Shown piece after piece: positions 9,251 through 16,650 of a stretch of 43,307 nucleotides of DNA. Under the pieces are notes generated by a model, which saw only the letters and a program-made list of their open reading frames with translations, ran no database searches and had not been told where the DNA came from. Each line of letters begins with the position of its first letter. The first letter of the stretch is position 1. The DNA lies in NCBI GenBank assembly GCA_029778235.1, contig JAKOQS010000328.1, positions 1 through 43,307 of the forward strand. The letters are read 5' to 3'. Both the position numbers and the translations under genes were made by a program. Origin of the DNA: Chloroflexota bacterium (GTDB taxonomy: Bacteria > Chloroflexota > Limnocylindria > Limnocylindrales > CSP1-4).

Positions 9251-10125
9251 GCCGGCTTCCCCAGGAGGCCCTGCGGCCGGACCGCGAGGACGCCGGCCAT
9301 GATCACGAACGTGATGAAGATCGAGTAGGTGGGCGCGTAGAAGAGCCCGATCTGCTGGGCGAGCCCGATGATCAGCGCGCCGATGGCCGCGCCGCCCAGG
9401 CTGCCCATCCCGCCGACGATCACGACGACCAGGGACGAGAGCAGGAACCACCCGTCCTCGTTGGGGGTGATCGACAGCGCCGTCGCGCCGATCACGCCGG
9501 ACATCCCCGCGAGCCCGGCCCCGAGCGCGAACACGAAGAGGAAGACCCGGGCCACGTTCACGCCCAGGGCGGAGAGCATGTCGCGGTCGTCGATGCCGGC
9601 CCGGATGTACATCCCGATCCGCGTGCGGTTCAGGATCAGCCAGAGGGCCAGGTAGACCGCGGCCGCCAGGACCAGCATGAACAGACGGAACGCGGAGTAC
9701 TGGCCGCCGACCACCCAGGGGATCGAGACGGCGCCCGCGACGAACTCCGGGGGCGGGATCAGGTACGCCACGCCCCCGTAGTGGGCCAGGCTGAGGTCCA
9801 CGATGATGATCGCGATCCCGATCGTCACGAGCGCCTGGCGCAGGTCCTGCCCGGCCATCCAGGCCAGCAGGCCGAGGTGGATCGCGATCCCGAGGAGCGA
9901 GACGAGGACGAATCCGGCGAGGAGCCCCAGCCACCACTCGCCGGTGATGGCGACCACGCTGACGCCCACGTACGCGCCGAGCACGTACATGGCGCCGTGC
10001 GCCATGTTCGTGGTGCGCAGGAGCCCGAAGATGAGGGTGAAGCCGCTCGCGACGATGAAGTACAGCGCCGCGAGGGTCACGCCGTTCAGGCAGACCGTCA
10101 GGAAGTCGGTCACGTCCTTCGACAA
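9247..10125 (-). CDS. livH: Branched-chain-type ABC transporter permease LivH
   Basis: This 292-residue permease has the LivH landmarks SGFTLIFGLLRTTNMAHGAMY (in two parts of that segment) and a C-terminal RPQGLLGKP. About eight membrane segments are visible. The start is TTG at 10125; upstream are GGAGG (12 bases) and AGGTGG (4 bases), so the start is slightly uncertain. It is the first gene of the leftward operon livHMKGF, UPF0261, PEP-hydrolase family, PEP-utilising protein, gntR. A matching promoter and operator lie 60-110 bp upstream. Confidence 0.93.
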   Translation of the reverse strand: MSKDVTDFLTVCLNGVTLAALYFIVASGFTLIFGLLRTTNMAHGAMYVLGAYVGVSVVAITGEWWLGLLAGFVLVSLLGIAIHLGLLAWMAGQDLRQALVTIGIAIIIVDLSLAHYGGVAYLIPPPEFVAGAVSIPWVVGGQYSAFRLFMLVLAAAVYLALWLILNRTRIGMYIRAGIDDRDMLSALGVNVARVFLFVFALGAGLAGMSGVIGATALSITPNEDGWFLLSSLVVVIVGGMGSLGGAAIGALIIGLAQQIGLFYAPTYSIFITFVIMAGVLAVRPQGLLGKPA

Positions 10126-10183
10126 TGGACCACCTCTCCTCCAAGGGTGCTCGCGGTCGCTGGACAGGCAGGGAAAGGGGACG

Positions 10184-10196
10184 CTCGATAATCGAT
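10184..10196. promoter_or_regulatory. Palindromic operator, copy 2 (CTCGATAATCGAT)
   Basis: Twelve of 13 bases match copy 3. It begins about seven bases downstream of the -10 of the livH promoter, so it covers the expected transcription start. A bound protein there would block initiation of the transport operon. Confidence 0.7.
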
Positions 10197-10202
10197 TGTC
10201 GC

Positions 10203-10232
10203 ACGATAGGAACGCGTTATCAGGCCCGTCAA
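10203..10232 (-). promoter_or_regulatory. Candidate promoter of the livH operon
   Basis: On the leftward strand, TTGACG (10232-10227) and TATCGT (10208-10203) are separated by 18 bp. The spacing is near optimal and the -35 matches five of six consensus bases. Operator copy 2 immediately follows. Confidence 0.6.
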
Positions 10233-10365
10233 GTGCCGTTGTGCGGGTGCCCGTCTATCCCCGGGGAGGCCGCTCGCGCACGGTCGCGGACGGCGCCCAG
10301 GCCGGCCCTCCCCGCGCCGTCGGCGGATCGCCCGCACCCTGCCGGGCGGCGCTTGCTGCGCCGGC

Positions 10366-10378
10366 ATCGATAATCGAT
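10366..10378. promoter_or_regulatory. Palindromic operator, copy 3 (ATCGATAATCGAT)
   Basis: This is an exact 13/13 match to the reverse complement of copy 1. It lies 57 bp before the ATG of the first cupin gene and presumably controls the rightward operon. Confidence 0.7.
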
Positions 10379-10434
10379 GATACGTGTGGCGGACCCGTCC
10401 GAAGCGACCCCACGCACATCGAGGAGCGACCGCG

Positions 10435-10863
10435 ATGACCGACCCCAAGACGCGGTTCATCACGCCCGACGACGTCGAGACGCAGGTCTTCGACTGGGGC
10501 ACCATCAAGTGGCTGAGCGAGGTCCGCGTCACGGGCCAGCAGAGTTCGACCGGCGGGCTCGTCATCCTCGATCCCGGCAAGGGCCACGCCCGGCACAACC
10601 ATCCCGGCTCCGACGAGATCCTCTACTTCATCTCGGGCGAGGGGGTCCAGATGATCGAGGACGACGCCGGGAACCCGATGGAGCGCCACATGAAGGCCGG
10701 GGACATGGCCTTCATCCCGGAGAGCACCTATCACTCGACGATCAACACCGGGTGGGAGCCGCTTCGCATCCTTGCGATCTACTCCCCCGGCGGGCCGGAG
10801 GCCATCCTCCGCGGCCTGCCGGACTGCGTGATCGTCCCGCCCGGCCAGCTGCCCGTCCGCTGA
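10435..10863 (+). CDS. Cupin-domain protein, first gene of the rightward operon
   Basis: This 142-residue single-domain cupin has motif 1 GHARHNHPGSDEILYFISGEG (split across residues 50-70), with H54, H56 and E61 as metal ligands, and H100 (ESTYHS) from motif 2. Small cupins of this kind are often sugar or sugar-acid isomerases, epimerases or binding proteins; the reaction here cannot be assigned. ATG 10435 follows GAGGAG. It is 11 bp before the transaldolase gene, and a second, different cupin lies two genes on. Confidence 0.88.
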   Translation: MTDPKTRFITPDDVETQVFDWGTIKWLSEVRVTGQQSSTGGLVILDPGKGHARHNHPGSDEILYFISGEGVQMIEDDAGNPMERHMKAGDMAFIPESTYHSTINTGWEPLRILAIYSPGGPEAILRGLPDCVIVPPGQLPVR

Positions 10864-10874
10864 GGAGACGACCG

Positions 10875-11969
10875 ATGACCATCGCCGCGGTGGAGAGCCC
10901 GCTCCTGCGCATGACGCAGGAGACGCCGACCGGCTACTGGAACGACTCATGCGCCGTCGAGGAGCTCGCCTACGCGGTGGAGCGGGGCGCGACCGGCGCC
11001 ACCTCGAACCCGAGCATCGTCGCCGAGGTCATGAAGAAGGAGGGGGCCCACTGGGTCCCCCGCGTCCGGGAGGTCGCGGCGGCGAACCCGACCTGGAGCG
11101 AGGTGGAGATCACCTGGGCGATCATCGAGGAGATGGCCGCCCGCGGCGCCGCCGTCCTGGAGCCCGTCTTCGTCGCGAACGGCGGGAAGCGGGGCCGGCT
11201 CTCGCTGCAGACGAACCCCGCGAACCACCGCGATCCGGCCCGCATGGTCGAGCAGGCGGTCCGGTTCCACGGGCTCGCACCGAACATGCAGGTGAAGTTC
11301 CCGGCCACGGCGGCGGGCATCGTGGCCATCGAGGAGGCCACGTTCCGCGGCGTCAACATCAACGCGACCGTGAGCTTCACGGTCCCGCAGGCGCTCGCCG
11401 CCGCGGAGGCCGTGGAGCGCGGGCTCGCGCGACGGCGGGCGGCCGGCGAGGACGTCGAGTCGATGTCGCCGATCGTGACGATCATGATCGGCCGCCTCGA
11501 CGACTGGATGAAGGTCCTCGTCGAGCGCGACGACCTCTCGGTCCACCCGGACGCGACCAACTGGGCGGGGGTCGCGGCGTTCAAGCGGGCGTACGGGATC
11601 TTCCGCGAGCGCGGATACCGGTCGCGGCTGCTGGGCGCGGCCATCCGCCATCGGCTGCACTGGACCGAGCTGGTGGGCGGCGACGTCTCCATGACGCTTC
11701 CGTACCCGTGGCAGGTCCGCTTCAACAAGAGCGGCATCGTCCCCGTCCCGCGCATGGACGTGCCCGTGGATCCCGCCCTCGTGGACGACCTGCTCGAGCG
11801 GGTCCCGGACTTCAGGCGCGCCTACGAGCCGGACGGGATGACCCCGGACGAGTTCGAGGGCTTCGGGGCGTCCGCGCGGACACTGCGCACCTTCATCAAG
11901 TCCTACCACGACCTGCAGGGGACGATCCGCGACATCATCCTGCCGGACCCGGACGCCAAGCCGCGCTGA
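10875..11969 (+). CDS. Transaldolase-family protein (copy A)
   Basis: This 364-residue class I aldolase-type TIM barrel has the family motif GATGATSNPSIV (residues 38-49) and the Schiff-base lysine K141 in NMQVKFPAT. A conserved INATVSFTVPQAL strand follows. Transaldolases transfer a dihydroxyacetone unit between sugar phosphates. This one is divergent from housekeeping enzymes in its N-terminal YWNDSCAVEELAYAVERG segment, which it shares with the copy at 37498-38577; the two match over their whole length. The ATG is preceded by GAGGAG. Its pairing with a transketolase suggests a C3/C2 transfer route for the imported compound. Confidence 0.88.
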   Translation: MTIAAVESPLLRMTQETPTGYWNDSCAVEELAYAVERGATGATSNPSIVAEVMKKEGAHWVPRVREVAAANPTWSEVEITWAIIEEMAARGAAVLEPVFVANGGKRGRLSLQTNPANHRDPARMVEQAVRFHGLAPNMQVKFPATAAGIVAIEEATFRGVNINATVSFTVPQALAAAEAVERGLARRRAAGEDVESMSPIVTIMIGRLDDWMKVLVERDDLSVHPDATNWAGVAAFKRAYGIFRERGYRSRLLGAAIRHRLHWTELVGGDVSMTLPYPWQVRFNKSGIVPVPRMDVPVDPALVDDLLERVPDFRRAYEPDGMTPDEFEGFGASARTLRTFIKSYHDLQGTIRDIILPDPDAKPR

Positions 11970-12014
11970 GGCCGGCCCCCGGGGCGCGCCCACGCGATCG
12001 CACGAGGTGACGAG

Positions 12015-12383
12015 ATGATCAAGCGCGTGTCGCGCGCGGAGGCGACGGTCGTCCCCCTGCCCGGCCGTGACTGGCACACCTACATCGGCCCGGAGAACAT
12101 CCCGACCGAGCGGGTCTCGCTCGGGGTCTCGGTCTTCCCGGCCGGCTCCCGGCCGCCGGGCCACGTGCACGACATCCAGGAGGAGACGATCTACTGCGCC
12201 TCCGGCAGGGGCAGGATCGTGACGTCCGAGGGGGTCGCGGAGATCGAGAAGGGCGTTCTCGTCTGGGTCCCGCCGGGCGTCTTCCACGCGACGGAGTCCG
12301 ACGGCCCCGAGGAGATGGAGCTCGTGTGCTTCTTCTCGCCGCCCGTCGTCCCCGGCTCCTACGAGAAGAGGGACCCGTCGTGA
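12015..12383 (+). CDS. Small cupin-domain protein
   Basis: This 122-residue cupin is unlike the first one. Motif 1 is PPGHVHDIQEETIYCASGRG with H50, H52 and E57; motif 2 is PPGVFHATES with H91. It fits a metal-dependent isomerase or epimerase, or a sugar-binding cupin; no specific reaction is supported. The ATG follows GAGGTGACGAG. Its stop codon overlaps the GTG of the transketolase N-subunit gene (GTGA), showing translational coupling. Confidence 0.87.
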   Translation: MIKRVSRAEATVVPLPGRDWHTYIGPENIPTERVSLGVSVFPAGSRPPGHVHDIQEETIYCASGRGRIVTSEGVAEIEKGVLVWVPPGVFHATESDGPEEMELVCFFSPPVVPGSYEKRDPS

Positions 12384-13297
12384 GCGAGACCGCGACCCCC
12401 GCCGCCCTGGACCCCGGGGAGCTGGCGCGCCTCACGGAGGTCGCCCGCCGCATCCGCGTCGAGATCGTCCGGACGGTGGCGAACGCGAAGGCGGGGCACC
12501 TGGGCGGCCCGCTGTCGGCGGCGGACATGCTCTCCGTCCTCTACTTCCACACCCTGCGAATCCGGCCGGACGTCCCGGACTGGCCCGAGCGCGACCGCCT
12601 GATCCTCTCCAAGGGGCACTCGTCGGTCGCCCTGTACGCGGCGATGGCCCTGCGCGGCTACTTCCCGCTCGAGGAGATGGCCACGTTCGACGCGATCGGC
12701 TCGCGGCTGCAGGGGCACCCGGACATGCTCCGGCTCCCGGGCCTGGACATGTCCACGGGCTCGCTCGGCATGGGCATCTCCGCCGGCGTCGGGATCGCGC
12801 TCGGCGCCCGGCTGTCGGGCCTGGACGCCCGGACCTACGTCATCCTCGGCGACGGCGAGTGCCAGGAGGGCGAGGTCTGGGAGGCCGCGATGGTCGGCGC
12901 CCGCTACGGGCTCGACAACCTCGTCGCCATCGTGGACCACAACCGACTCCAGCAGTTCGGGTGGGTGGCGTCCGCCGTCCCGGAGCGCACGCCGCACCCG
13001 CCGCATCGCGGCGGCGAGATCGTCGCCAAGTGGGAGGCGTTCGGCTGGCGCGTGATCGAGGTCGACGGCCACGACGTCCCGGCCCTCGTGGGCGCGTTCG
13101 ACGCGGCGAACCATCCGGACGGCCGGCCCGTCGCGGTCATCGCCCACACCGTCAAGGGCAAGGGCGTCTCCTTCATGGAGGACCGCTACTACTGGCACAC
13201 CCGGCCGATCACGCCGGAGGAGCTGGCGACCGCGATGCGCGACCTGGGAGAAGCCCCGGGGCCCGAGGCGGCAGCGGCCGCGGGAGGGGCCCGATGA
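12380..13297 (+). CDS. Transketolase, N-terminal (TPP-binding) subunit
   Basis: These 305 residues correspond to the first half of a transketolase. The TPP motif runs from GDGE (157-160) to N188, within DNLVAIVDHN; H40 and H80 match the conserved proton-relay histidines of the family, and GHPDM precedes the diphosphate site. Split transketolases work with a second subunit, here encoded next with an ATGA overlap. Such splits are common among enzymes acting in specialised sugar routes. GTG 12380 is chosen because it overlaps the previous stop and begins just before the conserved fold. Confidence 0.93.
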   Translation: MSETATPAALDPGELARLTEVARRIRVEIVRTVANAKAGHLGGPLSAADMLSVLYFHTLRIRPDVPDWPERDRLILSKGHSSVALYAAMALRGYFPLEEMATFDAIGSRLQGHPDMLRLPGLDMSTGSLGMGISAGVGIALGARLSGLDARTYVILGDGECQEGEVWEAAMVGARYGLDNLVAIVDHNRLQQFGWVASAVPERTPHPPHRGGEIVAKWEAFGWRVIEVDGHDVPALVGAFDAANHPDGRPVAVIAHTVKGKGVSFMEDRYYWHTRPITPEELATAMRDLGEAPGPEAAAAAGGAR

Positions 13298-14238
13298 GCC
13301 TGCCGATGGGGCGCGCCCAGCGCGAGATCTTCGGCGAGACGGTGACCGAGCTCGCGAACGACGACCCGCGCATCGTCGTCCTCGATGCCGACCTGGGCAG
13401 CTCGACCAAGGGCGACATCTTCGAGAAGGCCCACCCGGGACGGTATCTCCAGATGGGGATCGCGGAGCAGAACATGCTCGGGGTCGCGGCCGGGATCGCG
13501 ACGATGGGCTACATCCCGTACATCAGCACGTTCGTGTCGTTCGCGGTCGTCCGCCCGCTCGACCAGGTCCGGGTGCTCGTCGCCCAGACCCGGGCGAACG
13601 TGAAGATCACCGGCGCGTACGCGGGGCTGTTCACCGGACAGGCGGGCAAGACGCACCAGATCGTGGACGACGTCTCGATCATGCGGGCGATGCCCAACAT
13701 GGTCGTCCTGTCGCCCTGTGACGACACCGAGGCCCGCGAGGTGCTGCGGTGGTCGGCCGGGTACGACGGCCCGGTCTACATCCGGCTCATGCGCGACGCG
13801 ACCCAGCGCCTCTTCGAGGACGGGTACGCGTTCCGGTTCGGCGAGGCCGTGACGGTGCGGGAGGGGCGCGACGTCACGCTCGTGAGCACGGGCGCGCAGA
13901 CGTCGCGCGTGGTGGACGCGGCCGACCTGCTCGCGGCCGACGGGATCGACGCGCACGTGGTCCACGTCCCCACGATCAAGCCGTTCCCTGCGGCCGCGAT
14001 CGTGGACGCGGCCGCTCGGACCGGGCGTGTCATCACGATCGAGGAGCACTCGGTGATCGGCGGCCTCGGCGGAGCCGTCGCGGAGACCCTCTCCGAGCTG
14101 CGGCCCACGCGGGTCCAGCGGATCGGCCTCTACGACATCTTCACCGAGAGCGGCACCAACGCCGACCTCCTGGACCTGTACGGTCTCTCCGCGCCCAAGG
14201 TCGCCGGACAGGTGGCGGCGCTGCTGACCGAGGGCTGA
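13294..14238 (+). CDS. Transketolase, C-terminal (pyrimidine-binding) subunit
   Basis: These 314 residues form the second half of the transketolase. The pyrimidine domain carries the activating glutamate E58 in GIAEQNMLGVAAG, followed by a transketolase C-terminal domain (IEEHSVIGGLGG). Together with the preceding gene it makes a full enzyme that moves two-carbon ketol units. It is the last gene of the rightward operon. Its final codons lie in a 3 x 11 bp tandem repeat that also contains the stop codon. Confidence 0.93.
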   Translation: MSLPMGRAQREIFGETVTELANDDPRIVVLDADLGSSTKGDIFEKAHPGRYLQMGIAEQNMLGVAAGIATMGYIPYISTFVSFAVVRPLDQVRVLVAQTRANVKITGAYAGLFTGQAGKTHQIVDDVSIMRAMPNMVVLSPCDDTEAREVLRWSAGYDGPVYIRLMRDATQRLFEDGYAFRFGEAVTVREGRDVTLVSTGAQTSRVVDAADLLAADGIDAHVVHVPTIKPFPAAAIVDAAARTGRVITIEEHSVIGGLGGAVAETLSELRPTRVQRIGLYDIFTESGTNADLLDLYGLSAPKVAGQVAALLTEG

Positions 14239-14257
14239 CCGAGGGCTGACCGAGGGC
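14225..14257. repeat. Three tandem copies of an 11-bp unit at the end of the transketolase C gene
   Basis: The unit TGACCGAGGGC is repeated exactly three times. The gene uses the TGA at the start of the second copy as its stop. The unit is not a multiple of three, so copy-number change would alter the C-terminal residues by frame. It lies in the short gap between convergent genes, and no hairpin terminator is evident there. Confidence 0.85.
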
Positions 14258-14274
14258 GGGGCGCAGGAGCGGGT

Positions 14275-14964
14275 TCAGCCCCGGGCGCGGGCGCGACCGT
14301 CGTCCGGCGGGTCCACCCAGGACTGCTCGAGGCGGGCGCTCGCCTCGTCGAAGTGGCGGCGCAGCGCCGCGGCGACCAGCTCTGGGTCGCGGCGCGTGAG
14401 CGCCTCGAGGATCGGCGTGTGCAGCCCCGCGGTCCACGCCGCGTCCGCTCCCGGCACCACCAGGGTGATGTAGGTCCGCGAGAACGGCTCGAGCGAGCGC
14501 CAGACCTCCGAGAGCGTCCGGTTGCCGGAGATCTCGACGATCCGGCCGTGGAAGGTCGCGTCGGCGATGGCGACCGCGTGGCGATCGCCCCGGCGTGCCG
14601 CGTCCTGCATCTGCCGGCCCAGGTCGAGCAGCTCCTCGAGGAGGTCGTCCGTCAGGCGCGGCACGGCCAGCCGTGCCCCCAGCGACTCGAGCTCCGCGCG
14701 CACCTCGTACGCCTCCAGCAGCTCGTGCGCCGTGGGCCGGCGGACCCGTGCCCCGCGGAAGGGCGTGATCTCCACGACGCCGAGCGCCTCGAGGCCGCGG
14801 AGCGCCTCGCGGACGGGCGCCTGGCTCGTCCCCAGCTCCCGCGCGACCCGCGTCTCGACGATGCGCGAGTGCGGCGGGTAGACGCCCGACAGGATGTCCT
14901 GGAGCAGCCTGTCCTTCACCTGGTCGGCGAGGACGCTGCGCGCGACGCCCGACTCCTCCGTCAT
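14275..14964 (-). CDS. GntR family transcriptional regulator, FCD domain (second copy)
   Basis: This 229-residue regulator has its winged helix in residues 8-77 and an FCD ligand domain behind (DATFHGRIVEISGN with the metal-site His). From residue 9 the DNA-binding region nearly repeats that of the GntR protein at 425-1180, including the TSQAPVREALRGLEA recognition segment, so both may read the same operator. The ligand domains diverge more. The ATG at 14964 follows GGGAGGGGAG. It is cotranscribed with the cysteine-motif gene upstream (44-bp gap) and converges on the transketolase operon. No ATCGATAATCGAT copy is found near its own promoter. Confidence 0.92.
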   Translation of the reverse strand: MTEESGVARSVLADQVKDRLLQDILSGVYPPHSRIVETRVARELGTSQAPVREALRGLEALGVVEITPFRGARVRRPTAHELLEAYEVRAELESLGARLAVPRLTDDLLEELLDLGRQMQDAARRGDRHAVAIADATFHGRIVEISGNRTLSEVWRSLEPFSRTYITLVVPGADAAWTAGLHTPILEALTRRDPELVAAALRRHFDEASARLEQSWVDPPDDGRARARG

Positions 14965-15008
14965 CTCCCCTCCCGGCGCGGAGCGACCCGCCCGCGACCC
15001 GGCCCAGT

Positions 15009-15515
15009 CTAGCCCGCGCGGAGGACCTCGCGGACCGCCGCGTCCCACGCCCCCGGCTCCACGAGCGGGGCGACCGCCCGGATGGCGGTCTCGACCTGGC
15101 GCATGCACGGGCCTTCCCAGGCGCCGCTCCGGAGGTACGCCCGGTGCCCGCCCGGCGCGCGCAGGTCGATGCCGATGAGGTCCCGGCAGTCGGTGGCTCC
15201 GTGGGCCGCGAGGAACTCGTCCATCAGCCGCATGGTCAGCTCGCGCGCGACCCGCTTGGCGGCCTTGTGTTCCTCGATCCGCTGGCCGGCGAGGAGCCCG
15301 AGCGCCATCGCGGCACCCGTGATCGCGCCGCACGTCGCGCCGCTGTAGGCGACGCCCCCGTTGAGTGCCATCGCCGGCGAGCTGTCCCCGGGCTCCCCCA
15401 CTCCCCAGGCCTCGCACAGGACCAGGTACGTGGCCTCCGCGCAGCCGTAGGTCAGGCTCCGATCGAGGAACAGCGCACGGGCACGCTCCACGAGGGCATC
15501 GACGTCGTCCGGCAT
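15009..15515 (-). CDS. C_GCAxxG_C_C family protein (putative redox-active cysteine protein)
   Basis: This 168-residue protein fits the family named for its cysteine spacing. It has a Cys in LTYGCAEATYLVLCEAWG, the central GATCGAITGAAMALG, then single cysteines in TDCRDLIG and GPCMRQV. The family is thought to be redox-active or metal-binding but has no assigned reaction. ATG 15515 gives the normal length; no strong ribosome binding site precedes it, so the start is uncertain. It is upstream of gntR copy two and divergent from the SorC gene. Confidence 0.75.
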   Translation of the reverse strand: MPDDVDALVERARALFLDRSLTYGCAEATYLVLCEAWGVGEPGDSSPAMALNGGVAYSGATCGAITGAAMALGLLAGQRIEEHKAAKRVARELTMRLMDEFLAAHGATDCRDLIGIDLRAPGGHRAYLRSGAWEGPCMRQVETAIRAVAPLVEPGAWDAAVREVLRAG

Positions 15516-15604
15516 GCGGCCAGTCTGGACCGGCGGCCGGCCGGGCGCACGCTCCGGCCGACGGGCCGGCCCGCCCGGGCGCCGACACCCCTCTGCTCTG
15601 GCGC

Positions 15605-15631
15605 TCATTCGAGCGCTTGTCGCTCGGATGA
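15605..15631. promoter_or_regulatory. Inverted repeat over the SorC promoter (likely operator)
   Basis: Two 11-bp arms (TCATTCGAGCG and CGCTCGGATGA, one mismatch) flank a 5-base spacer. The repeat covers the -35 hexamer of the sorC promoter, a position suited to autoregulation by the SorC protein encoded just downstream. Confidence 0.6.
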
Positions 15632-15645
15632 TCGCCTGCTAGAGT
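15617..15645 (+). promoter_or_regulatory. Candidate promoter of the sorC-E1-E2 operon
   Basis: TTGTCG (15617-15622) and TAGAGT (15640-15645) are separated by exactly 17 bp. The predicted start is near 15652, about 33 bp before the GTG of the SorC gene. Confidence 0.6.
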
Positions 15646-15684
15646 CGCGATGCACCCGCATCGGCCGCCTCGCAGGGGAGCATC

Positions 15685-16650
15685 GTGATCGGTTCCGGCA
15701 GGGGGACGCGCGCCGATCCCGCCATCACCGTGATGGCGGCGCGGCGGTACTTCCTCGATGGCGCGACCAAGAGCGAGATCGCGGCCGAGCTCGGCGTCTC
15801 CCGGTTCCGCGTCGCCCGCCTGCTCGAGAGCGCGCGGCGGCGCGGGATCGTCCGCATCGAGATCGACGCGGCCCCCGGGATCGACGCCACCATCTCGCAC
15901 GAGCTCGCCGCTGCGTACGCGATCCGGAGCGCGATCGTCGTCCGGACCGTGCCAGGCCTCCCCGGGTCCGCCCGCGCCCTCCTGGGCGCGGCCGCGGCCG
16001 GCCTCGTGACCGAGACGGTCGAGGCGACCGACGTCCTGGGGATCTCCTGGGGGCGCACGCTCCAGGCGATGGTCCAGCAGCTCCGCGCGCTCCCCGCGTG
16101 CACCGTCGTCCAGCTGGTCGGGAGCATCCCGGCCGCGGACCTGGACATGAACGCGCTCGAGCTCGTCCGCCGGATGACCGTCCGCGGCGCGGGGGCCGTG
16201 TTCCCGCTGCACGTCCCGCTCATCGTGGACACGCCCGAGACCGCGACGCGACTACGCGCCGACGTGCACGCCGCTGCGACCTTCGCGGCCTTCGCGCGCG
16301 TGACCCGGGCGATCGTGGGCATCGGGGCGTGGACGGCGGGCGAATCCACGCTGCGGTCCGCGGTCTCGGCTGCCGATGCCGCCGCGATCGACGCTGCCGG
16401 GGCCGTCGCGGACGTCTGCTCGATCCTGCTGGACGCCCGAGGGAGCGAGATCCGGGCCGCCGCGCTGCCCGATCGCTGCCTGGCGATCCGCGCGGACGAG
16501 CTGCGGAAGATCCCGGACGTGCTCGCGGTCGCCGAGGGCCCGGCCAAGGCCGCGGCGATCGGGGCGGTCCTGCGCAGCGGCCTGGTCCACCGACTCGTGA
16601 CGACGGAGGAGACGGGGCGCCTGCTCCTCGAGCGGGCCGCACGCCCATGA
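15685..16650 (+). CDS. SorC family sugar-binding transcriptional regulator
   Basis: This 321-residue regulator has an N-terminal HTH (residues ~15-55, KSEIAAELGVSRFRVARLLE) and a sugar-phosphate-isomerase-like effector domain (DVLGISWGRTLQAMVQQL, later IVGIGAW). SorC proteins are usually controlled by phosphorylated sugars or polyols. It starts at GTG after a GGGGAG ribosome binding site. It heads the operon of the E1 and E2 dehydrogenase components and has a promoter covered by an inverted repeat. The stop codon overlaps an ATG that opens a chain of very short reading frames leading to the E1 gene. Confidence 0.92.
   Translation: MIGSGRGTRADPAITVMAARRYFLDGATKSEIAAELGVSRFRVARLLESARRRGIVRIEIDAAPGIDATISHELAAAYAIRSAIVVRTVPGLPGSARALLGAAAAGLVTETVEATDVLGISWGRTLQAMVQQLRALPACTVVQLVGSIPAADLDMNALELVRRMTVRGAGAVFPLHVPLIVDTPETATRLRADVHAAATFAAFARVTRAIVGIGAWTAGESTLRSAVSAADAAAIDAAGAVADVCSILLDARGSEIRAAALPDRCLAIRADELRKIPDVLAVAEGPAKAAAIGAVLRSGLVHRLVTTEETGRLLLERAARP

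Larger units (their letters stand above)
10126..10434. other. Divergent control region between the two arms of the locus
   Basis: This is a 309-bp gene-free stretch between livH (leftward) and the first cupin (rightward). It contains operator copies 2 and 3, centred 182 bp apart, and a good leftward promoter. No clear rightward promoter with a matching -35 is visible: TTGCTG at 10353-10358 is the only candidate, 20 bp before a GATACG that directly follows operator copy 3. Confidence 0.7.

Noticed and set aside
10875-14238. Sulfoglycolysis (sulfo-transaldolase or sulfo-transketolase) assignment
   Set aside because: Transaldolase and split transketolase fit loosely, but no sulfoquinovosidase, sulfo-sugar isomerase or sulfonate exporter is present. 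Kept only as one hypothesis to test.
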